Positions 1-5,654 of a DNA stretch of 6,868 bases are shown here, piece by piece. This stretch comes from Pseudomonadota bacterium (GTDB taxonomy: Bacteria; Pseudomonadota; Gammaproteobacteria; Burkholderiales; Burkholderiaceae_E). How positions within the stretch are numbered: position 1 is the first letter of the stretch; the number at the start of each line of letters is the position of its first letter. The notes under the pieces are model-generated. The model was not told the DNA's origin. It did no database searches and saw only the letters and a list, made by a program, of their open reading frames with translations. The DNA lies in assembly GCA_023389175.1 (NCBI GenBank), contig JAEWEW010000091.1:1-6868 (forward strand), written 5' to 3'. A program made the position numbers and the translations under genes.

Positions 1-29
1 CACTTACTTTCTCATAGAGCCGTCCAGTC

Positions 30-1331
30 ATGTCATCCACCGGGCAGAGTGCCGAGTCCGTCCGTCAGGCCCTGGCGATAGCGAAACGCGGCGCCGACGA
101 GTTGCTGGTCGAGGAAGACTTCGTTCGAAAGCTGGAGCGCCACGAGGCAACCGGGGAGCCGCTGCGGATCAAGCTCGGCCTCGACCCGACCGCACCGGAC
201 CTGCATCTCGGCCACACCGTGGTGCTGAACAAGATGCGGCAGCTGCAGGACCTGGGGCACCGGGTCGTCTTCCTGATCGGCGACTTCACCGCGTCGATCG
301 GCGATCCGTCAGGGCGCAACAGCACGCGGCCGCCGCTCACCCGCGAGCAGATCGAGGCCAATGCGCAGACGTACTTCCGGCAGGCGAGCCTGGTGCTGGA
401 CCCCGGGAAGACCGAGATCCGCTACAACTCCGAATGGAGCGACCCGCTGGGAGCGCGCGGCCTGATCCAGCTCGCGTCCCGGTACACGGTGGCCCGCATG
501 CTGGAGCGCGACGACTTCAGCAAGCGCTACAAGGGCGGGCTGCCGATCGCGGTCCACGAGCTGCTCTATCCGCTGATGCAGGGCTACGACTCGGTGGCGC
601 TGAAGTCGGACCTCGAGCTCGGCGGCACGGACCAGAAGTTCAACCTGCTGGTGGGCCGCGAGCTGCAGCGCGAGTACGGGCAGGAACCGCAGTGCATCCT
701 GACCATGCCGCTGCTCGAAGGGCTGGACGGGGTGGAGAAGATGTCCAAGTCCAAGGGCAACTACGTCGGCATCACCGAGGATGCGAACACCATGTTCGCG
801 AAGATCATGTCGATCTCCGACGAGCTGATGTGGCGCTACTACCTGCTGCTTTCCTTCCGCGATCTGGCCGCGATCGAGCGGTTGCGGATGGAGTGCGAGT
901 CGGGACGCAACCCGCGCGAGGCGAAGGTGATGCTCGCGCGCGAGATCGTCGAGCGGTTCCATGACGGCGCGGCGGCCGCGGCGGCGGAGCAGGACTTCGA
1001 CCTGCGGGCCCGCGGCGGCATTCCGGACGAGATTCCGGCGGTGGCCCTCGGCGGCGCGCCGCTCGCGATCACCGCGGTGCTGCGGGCCGCGAACCTGGTG
1101 TCGTCCGGTGCCGAGGCGGTGCGCATGATCGAGCAGCGCGGCGTGCGAATCGACGGCGCGCCGGTGACCGATCGCCAGATGAAGCTGCCCGCGGGCACGT
1201 TCGTGGCCCAGGTCGGCAAGCGGCGGTTCGCGCGGGTGACGCTGGCCGCGGGCGGCGCACCAGCGGCCGCGGCGACCGGCGGATCCGGGGCGACGGCCGG
1301 TCCCGCGGCATCCGCGGGCGGCTCGCGATGA
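30..1331 (+). CDS. tyrS: Tyrosyl-tRNA synthetase, KMSKS (TyrZ-like) subclass, with Ala/Gly-rich C-terminal tail
   Basis: This cytoplasmic class I aminoacyl-tRNA synthetase charges tRNA-Tyr with tyrosine. The 433-residue product has the Rossmann-fold HIGH signature as HLGH at residues 59-62, the tyrosine-site region GGTDQ at 198-202 and the KMSKS loop at 237-241. KMSKS places it in the TyrZ-like subfamily; E. coli TyrS, by family knowledge, has KFGKT instead. An S4-type RNA-binding domain spans about 345-405 (RMIEQRGVRIDG, then the basic GKRRFARVTL stretch). The family normally ends near here, but this protein continues for about 28 residues (406-433) made almost only of Ala, Gly, Ser, Thr and Pro. 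The ATG at 30 fits the family N-terminus and no in-frame ATG lies closer to the core. Only a weak AGAG (16-19) stands as a ribosome site, and just 29 nt of upstream sequence is visible, so the promoter cannot be judged. The stop overlaps the next start as ATGA (1328-1331). Confidence 0.97.
   Translation: MSSTGQSAESVRQALAIAKRGADELLVEEDFVRKLERHEATGEPLRIKLGLDPTAPDLHLGHTVVLNKMRQLQDLGHRVVFLIGDFTASIGDPSGRNSTRPPLTREQIEANAQTYFRQASLVLDPGKTEIRYNSEWSDPLGARGLIQLASRYTVARMLERDDFSKRYKGGLPIAVHELLYPLMQGYDSVALKSDLELGGTDQKFNLLVGRELQREYGQEPQCILTMPLLEGLDGVEKMSKSKGNYVGITEDANTMFAKIMSISDELMWRYYLLLSFRDLAAIERLRMECESGRNPREAKVMLAREIVERFHDGAAAAAAEQDFDLRARGGIPDEIPAVALGGAPLAITAVLRAANLVSSGAEAVRMIEQRGVRIDGAPVTDRQMKLPAGTFVAQVGKRRFARVTLAAGGAPAAAATGGSGATAGPAASAGGSR
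1302..1318 (+). repeat. Perfect 7-bp inverted repeat (hairpin) at the end of tyrS, just before the next start codon
   Basis: CCCGCGG (1302-1308) and CCGCGGG (1312-1318) are exact reverse complements separated by CAT. In RNA they would form a 7-bp all-GC stem with a 3-nt loop. It lies inside the codons for the TyrS tail and ends 9 nt before the ATG of the phosphatase gene at 1328. The only G-rich stretch that could pair with 16S rRNA (GGGCGG, 1316-1321) is half buried in the stem. The repeat is seen directly. A role in coupling translation of the two genes is inference, and GC-rich codons alone could produce such a repeat. Confidence 0.4.
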
Positions 1332-1993
1332 CGTCTCCCATCGCGTCCACCGGGCTCGAGCTCCTGCTGGTGCGCCACGGCGAGACGGAGTGGAACAGCC
1401 AGCGTCGCATCCAGGGCCAGCTCGACGTGCCGCTCAACGCAACCGGCAGGCAGCAGGCGCAGGCCCTGGCGGCGCGCCTGACCGGCATTGCAGTCGACGC
1501 GGTCTACGCGAGCGACCTCGCCCGTGCGCGGCAGACGGCCGAGCCGATCGCCGACGCGCTCGGTCTGCCGCTGCGCATCGACCCCCGCCTGCGCGAGCGC
1601 CACTTCGGCGCCCTGCAGGGCCGGTTCTACGAGGAGCTGCAGCGCGATGCGCCCGAGGTGCACGAGCGCATGCGGTCCCGTGACCTCGACTTCGACCTCG
1701 ACGGCGGCGAGACGCTGCCGCGCTTCCATCGGCGCGTGTGCGACGTGCTGGCGGACCTCGCCGGACGGCATCCTCAGGGCCGCATCGTCGTCGTGAGCCA
1801 CGGCGGCGTGCTCGACTGCGTCTACCGGATGGCGGGCACGATGCCGCTCGAGGCGCCGCGCAGCTGGAGCCTCTTCAACGCAAGCCTGAACACGCTTGCC
1901 TGGGCAGACGGCGCCTGCCGGGTGGTCGCATGGGGCGACGTGACCCACCTCGCGGCGCCGGCCGACGAGATCGAGACCCGATTGCTCAACTGA
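1328..1993 (+). CDS. Histidine phosphatase superfamily protein (GpmB/phosphoglycerate-mutase-like), substrate unknown
   Basis: The 221-residue protein is a branch-1 histidine phosphatase that hydrolyses a phosphate ester through a phosphohistidine intermediate. The catalytic RHGE lies at residues 16-19 (nucleophile H17) within LLLVRHGETEWN. A second phosphate-pocket arginine is R66 in SDLARARQT, the probable acid/base is E90 in LRERHFG, and the second histidine is H158 in VVVSHGG. All core catalytic positions are therefore present. No signal peptide or membrane segment is seen, so it is probably cytoplasmic. The length suits a small phosphatase rather than the roughly 250-residue glycolytic mutase. 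Pipelines often name such proteins GpmB or phosphoglycerate mutase, but the fold alone does not give the substrate. The start overlaps the tyrS stop (ATGA), which suggests translational coupling, and glyA follows after 17 nt. Candidates include a phosphoserine phosphatase of the metal-independent type or a general sugar-phosphate phosphatase. Confidence 0.93.
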   Translation: MTSPIASTGLELLLVRHGETEWNSQRRIQGQLDVPLNATGRQQAQALAARLTGIAVDAVYASDLARARQTAEPIADALGLPLRIDPRLRERHFGALQGRFYEELQRDAPEVHERMRSRDLDFDLDGGETLPRFHRRVCDVLADLAGRHPQGRIVVVSHGGVLDCVYRMAGTMPLEAPRSWSLFNASLNTLAWADGACRVVAWGDVTHLAAPADEIETRLLN

Positions 1994-1998
1994 ATCGC

Positions 1999-2003
1999 AG
2001 GAG
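1999..2003 (+). promoter_or_regulatory. Strong Shine-Dalgarno sequence of glyA
   Basis: AGGAG sits 7 nt before the ATG at 2011. It fixes that codon as the glyA start over the longer open frame reaching upstream through the phosphatase gene and over the internal ATG at 2026. It is the clearest ribosome-binding site in the window, which fits a highly expressed enzyme. Confidence 0.85.
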
Positions 2004-2010
2004 TGCACCC

Positions 2011-3252
<1,242 letters not shown>

Positions 3253-3302
3253 GCACAGCGGGGGCGCCGCCAGCGGCCGATGGGTGAGTGGCGATCGCGC
3301 GA

Positions 3303-3343
3303 GCCGAGGGTCGGCAGCCGGGTTGCCCCATGGGAGGCCCGGT
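3303..3343 (+). repeat. Adjacent GC-rich inverted repeats in the glyA-nrdR gap
   Basis: Two possible stem-loops lie side by side. GCCGA/TCGGC (3303-3307 with 3311-3315) encloses GGG. CCGGG/CCCGG (3318-3322 with 3338-3342) encloses a 15-nt loop that itself holds the palindrome CCCATGGG (3327-3334). No T-run follows, so this is not a convincing intrinsic terminator. It may be a Rho-dependent end region, an operator, or chance in GC-rich DNA. It lies between the glyA stop and the nrdR promoter-like site. No NrdR-box-like AT-rich palindrome is seen in this gap. Confidence 0.25.
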
Positions 3344-3362
3344 CGGTGCGGCGCAGCAACAA

Positions 3363-3371
3363 TGCCATAAT
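3363..3371 (+). promoter_or_regulatory. Extended -10 promoter-like element abutting nrdR (leaderless type)
   Basis: TGC followed by CATAAT (hexamer 3366-3371) matches the extended -10 form TGn-TATAAT with one hexamer mismatch. It ends 5 nt before the nrdR ATG at 3377, in a locally AT-rich patch within GC-rich DNA. No good -35 hexamer occurs at 16-19 bp spacing, and extended -10 promoters can do without one. A transcript from here would begin at or within a base or two of the start codon, giving a leaderless mRNA. This agrees with the absence of a usable Shine-Dalgarno sequence: AGG at 3373-3375 is too close to act as one. Transcription is inferred, not shown. Confidence 0.5.
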
Positions 3372-3376
3372 CAGGC

Positions 3377-3853
3377 ATGCACTGCCCGTTCTGCAATCAC
3401 GGCGACACGCAGGTGATGGAAACCCGGGTTTCCGAGACCGGGGACAGCATCCGGCGGAGGCGGCGCTGCGTCCAGTGCGACAAGCGCTTCACCACCTACG
3501 AGCGGATCGAGTTGTCGATGCCGGCCGTCGTGAAGAGTGACGGCACCCGGGTGGACTACGATCGCGCGAAGCTGGAGTTCTCGATGAGCCTCGCCCTGCG
3601 CAAACGCCCGGTGAGCAAGGAGGCTTTCGACAACGCGCTCGAGCGGGTCGAGGGCAGGCTCTTCAAGCTGGGGCTGAAAGAGGTGCCGAGCGCGATGATC
3701 GGCGAGGTGGTGATGGACGAGCTGCGCAAGCTCGACAAGGTGGCGTACATCCGGTTCGCGTCGGTCTACCGCAAGTTCGAGGATATCGAAGCCTTCGCCG
3801 ACGCCATCAACGAGATCCGGCCGCCTCCTATCGAGCTGCCCGGCCATGTATAG
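3377..3853 (+). CDS. nrdR: Transcriptional repressor NrdR (zinc ribbon plus ATP-cone)
   Basis: NrdR is a nucleotide-sensing repressor of ribonucleotide reductase operons that binds paired NrdR boxes near nrd promoters. The 158-residue length is typical. The N-terminal zinc ribbon has ligands C3, C6 (CPFC), C31 and C34 (CVQC), with the Arg-rich DNA-contacting stretch RRRRR at 26-30 and RFTTYERIE at 37-45 after it. An ATP-cone domain covers about 49-139, including the conserved LALRKRPVS segment (72-80) and the region ending in VAYIRFASVYRKFED (122-136). The start is fixed because the first cysteine pair begins at residue 3. No nrd gene lies in the window, so the regulator acts on distant targets. 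It overlaps ribD by 8 nt, so the two are very likely co-transcribed and translationally coupled. The nrdR-ribD link recurs across many bacteria. Confidence 0.97.
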   Translation: MHCPFCNHGDTQVMETRVSETGDSIRRRRRCVQCDKRFTTYERIELSMPAVVKSDGTRVDYDRAKLEFSMSLALRKRPVSKEAFDNALERVEGRLFKLGLKEVPSAMIGEVVMDELRKLDKVAYIRFASVYRKFEDIEAFADAINEIRPPPIELPGHV

Positions 3854-4958
3854 CGACGCGGATCGCGCGCACATGACCCGCGCGCTAGTCCTCGCCAGGA
3901 AAGGGTTGTTCACGACCACGCCGAATCCGCGGGTCGGCTGCGTCATCGTCAAGGACGGCGACGTCGTCGGCGAGGGCTGGCATCGCCAGACCGGCGAGCC
4001 GCATGCCGAGATCCTGGCGCTCGCCCAGGCCGGCGGCCGCGCGCGCGGCGCGACGGTGTACGTCACGCTGGAGCCGTGCAGCCACCACGGCCGCACGCCG
4101 CCCTGCACCGACATCCTGATCGAGGCGAGCGTCGGCCGGGTGATCGCGGCGATGGAGGACCCGAATCCGGTGGTGAACGGGCAGGGCCTAGAACGGCTGC
4201 GCGCCGCCGGCATCGACGTGCGCTGCGGCCTGATGGCCCAGGAGGCGATCGAGCTCAATCGCGGCTTCGTCTCGCGGATGGCCCGCGGCCGTCCTTGGAC
4301 CCGGCTCAAGATCGCGGCCTCGCTCGACGGCGTCAGCGCGCTTTCCGATGGCCGCAGCAAGTGGATCACCTCGGAAGCCGCGCGGGCCGACGGCCATCGC
4401 TGGCGGGCGCGTGCCTGCGCCGTGCTGACCGGCATCGGCACGGTCAAGGCCGACAACCCGGCGCTCACGGTACGCATGGTGCCGACGCCGCGGCAGCCGG
4501 TGAAGGTGCTGATCGATTCGCGCCTGGAGGCGAATCCCGCCGCGGAGATCTTCCACGAGGCGCGGGTGCTGGTGCTGCACGCGGTCCCCGAGGAATCGCT
4601 GGATCCGGCCCGCGCCGCCCGGCTCGAGGATGTCGGCTGCACGCTGGTCTCGCTGCCGGGGCCACGCGGCAAGGTGGACCTGGTTGCGGCCATGCAGGAG
4701 CTGGGCCGGCGCGAGTTCAACGAGGTGCATGTCGAAGCCGGTCACAAGCTGAACGGCTCGCTCGTCACCGCCGGCTGCATCGACGAGCTCCTGGTGTACC
4801 TGGCTCCCTCGCTTCTCGGGCAGGGCCGGCCGATGTTCGACCTGCCCGAAATCTCGGACCTGGAGCGCCGGGTGCGGCTCGACTGGATCGACATGGATCG
4901 CGTCGGCGAGGACCTGCGCCTGCGCGCGCGCCTGCCAGGCGCCGCGGCGCCGGGCTGA
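3846..4958 (+). CDS. ribD: Bifunctional diaminohydroxyphosphoribosylaminopyrimidine deaminase / 5-amino-6-(5-phosphoribosylamino)uracil reductase
   Basis: RibD catalyses the second and third steps of riboflavin synthesis. Its deaminase acts on the pyrimidine released by GTP cyclohydrolase II, and its NADPH-dependent reductase then opens the ribosyl group to ribityl. The 370-residue protein shows both domains. The N-terminal cytidine-deaminase-like domain (about 1-145) has HAE at 53-55 with catalytic E55, and zinc ligands H53, C78 and C87 in EPCSHHGRTPPC. The C-terminal RibD/DHFR-like reductase (about 150-365) has LKIAASLDG (154-162), TGIGT (195-199), ADNPALTVR (202-210) and VEAGHKLNGS (316-325). 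The first ATG (3846) gives the family-typical start MYSDADRAHM; the ATG at 3873 would trim the first helix. It overlaps the nrdR stop by 8 nt and has no independent promoter that I can see. ribE follows after 7 nt. Confidence 0.97.
   Translation: MYSDADRAHMTRALVLARKGLFTTTPNPRVGCVIVKDGDVVGEGWHRQTGEPHAEILALAQAGGRARGATVYVTLEPCSHHGRTPPCTDILIEASVGRVIAAMEDPNPVVNGQGLERLRAAGIDVRCGLMAQEAIELNRGFVSRMARGRPWTRLKIAASLDGVSALSDGRSKWITSEAARADGHRWRARACAVLTGIGTVKADNPALTVRMVPTPRQPVKVLIDSRLEANPAAEIFHEARVLVLHAVPEESLDPARAARLEDVGCTLVSLPGPRGKVDLVAAMQELGRREFNEVHVEAGHKLNGSLVTAGCIDELLVYLAPSLLGQGRPMFDLPEISDLERRVRLDWIDMDRVGEDLRLRARLPGAAAPG
4938..4951 (+). repeat. Perfect 14-bp GC palindrome at the ribD 3' end
   Basis: GGCGCCGCGGCGCC equals its own reverse complement. 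In RNA it could fold as a 5-bp stem with a 4-nt loop. It encodes part of the Ala/Pro/Gly end of RibD, lies 4 nt before the ribD stop codon and 14 nt before the ribE start. The sequence is certain. A function is not: GCC/GCG codon runs in GC-rich genomes generate such palindromes by chance. Confidence 0.3.
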
Positions 4959-4965
4959 GGCGACG

Positions 4966-5586
4966 ATGTTCACCGGCATCGTTGCCGCCGTCGGCAGCAT
5001 CACGCGCATCGAGCCGCTCGGCACCGACGCCGGGCTGCGGGTGCAGGTCGAGGCGCCCATGCTCGGCATGTCCGATGTCGCCGTCGGCGATTCGATCTCG
5101 GTGCAGGGCGCCTGCATGACTGTCGTCGCGGTCCGGCCGACCGGCTTCGACTTCGAGGTGTCGCGGGAGAGCCTTTCGCGAACGGTGGGCCTGGATGCCC
5201 CGGGGCCGGTCAACCTCGAGAAGGCGATGCGACTGGCCGACCGGGTCGGCGGTCACCTGGTCTCCGGCCATGTGGACGGCGTCGGGCGAGTGGTGCGGTT
5301 CGAGCCGGCGGGTGAAAGCTGGGTGCTGGACGTGCAGGCGCCGCTCGCGATGGCGCGCTACCTGGTCTTCAAGGGTTCGGTCACGGTCGACGGCGTCAGC
5401 CTGACCGTCAACCGGGTCACCGACGTGCCCGACGGCTGCGTGATATCGATCAATCTCATCCCGCACACGCTCGCCGCGACGACGCTGAAGGCGCTGGTGC
5501 CCGGCTCCCGGGTCAACCTGGAGATCGACATGATCGCGCGCTACCTGGACCGCATGCGGGCGGTCGATGCCGCCGCAGCCGGTTGA
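4966..5586 (+). CDS. ribE: Riboflavin synthase, alpha subunit type
   Basis: This enzyme makes riboflavin by dismutating two molecules of 6,7-dimethyl-8-ribityllumazine, the last step of the vitamin pathway. The 206-residue protein has the two tandem lumazine-binding barrels of the family. The first (about 1-95) starts with the hallmark MFTGIV and contains GACMTV at 48-53, with C50 at the conserved active-site cysteine position. The second (about 96-193) starts with GHLVSGHVDG at 96-105 and contains GVSLTV at 143-148 and NLEID at 184-188. GACMTV differs slightly from the common GVCLTV or GCCLTV. The start is fixed by MFTGIV, with GAGG (4957-4960) 5 nt upstream, overlapping the ribD stop. It lies 7 nt after ribD, in the same transcription unit. 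The symbol follows the ribD/E/B/H naming; the E. coli gene is called ribC or ribE depending on the source. Confidence 0.97.
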   Translation: MFTGIVAAVGSITRIEPLGTDAGLRVQVEAPMLGMSDVAVGDSISVQGACMTVVAVRPTGFDFEVSRESLSRTVGLDAPGPVNLEKAMRLADRVGGHLVSGHVDGVGRVVRFEPAGESWVLDVQAPLAMARYLVFKGSVTVDGVSLTVNRVTDVPDGCVISINLIPHTLAATTLKALVPGSRVNLEIDMIARYLDRMRAVDAAAAG

Positions 5587-5605
5587 CCGCCCGATCCGAC
5601 CGGCT
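5577..5605 (+). repeat. Inverted repeat spanning the ribE stop codon
   Basis: AGCCGGT (5577-5583) and ACCGGCT (5599-5605) are exact reverse complements. One G-U and one G-C pair can extend the stem inward to 9 bp, leaving an 11-nt loop. The left arm holds the last RibE codons and the stop codon falls at 5584-5586. No T-run follows (TCCCG instead), so intrinsic termination is not supported. It could mark the end of the nrdR-ribD-ribE unit, stabilise or process the transcript, or be chance. It lies 38 nt upstream of the -10-like box of the next gene. Confidence 0.35.
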
Positions 5606-5642
5606 TCCCGCGGATATCCCCGTTTCCGACCCGGCCGACTCG

Positions 5643-5648
5643 TACAAT
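5643..5648 (+). promoter_or_regulatory. -10 promoter-like box abutting the ribB start (leaderless type)
   Basis: TACAAT differs from TATAAT at one position and stands out as AT-rich in GC-rich DNA. Six bases (CCAGCC) separate it from the ATG at 5655, so transcription would begin at or next to the start codon. No Shine-Dalgarno sequence is present in the gap. I find no good -35 hexamer at 16-18 bp spacing; TTTCCG at 5623-5628 is too close at 14 bp. The arrangement closely resembles the nrdR site. The 68-nt gap is too short for a full FMN riboswitch, and none of its conserved blocks is seen. Confidence 0.5.
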
Positions 5649-5654
5649 CCAGCC

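Noticed and set aside
1..29. Promoter or end of an upstream gene before tyrS
   Set aside because: Only 29 nt are visible. A CATAGA stretch is a poor -10 match, and a frame ending in TAG at 15-17 is too short to assign.
839..2008. 389-codon open frame on the - strand opposite tyrS and the phosphatase gene
   Set aside because: Long antisense frames are expected in GC-rich coding DNA. The product is rich in Arg, Ala, Val and His with no recognisable domain, and both + strand genes here are certain.
1738..2010. Upstream extension of the glyA frame
   Set aside because: It lies inside the phosphatase gene in another frame, while AGGAG plus ATG at 2011 gives the family-standard length.
3253..3343. 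Intrinsic terminator after glyA
   Set aside because: Short GC stems exist but none is followed by a T-run. I list only the inverted repeats.
3280..3540. 86-codon + strand frame beginning in the glyA-nrdR gap
   Set aside because: It runs out of frame into nrdR, has no convincing ribosome site and resembles no family. nrdR accounts for most of it.
3371..4720. 449-codon open frame on the - strand opposite nrdR and ribD
   Set aside because: Low-complexity Arg/Ser/Ala-rich translation with no domain, lying against two well-supported genes.
5583..5588. TTGACC as a -35 box for the ribB promoter
   Set aside because: It is a good hexamer match but lies 54 bp upstream of TACAAT, far outside functional spacing, and it overlaps the ribE stop.
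5583..5654. TTG-started N-terminal extension of RibB (24 residues)
   Set aside because: The extra residues do not resemble the family N-terminus, the stretch overlaps the ribE stop and contains the TACAAT box, and the ATG at 5655 gives the normal start.
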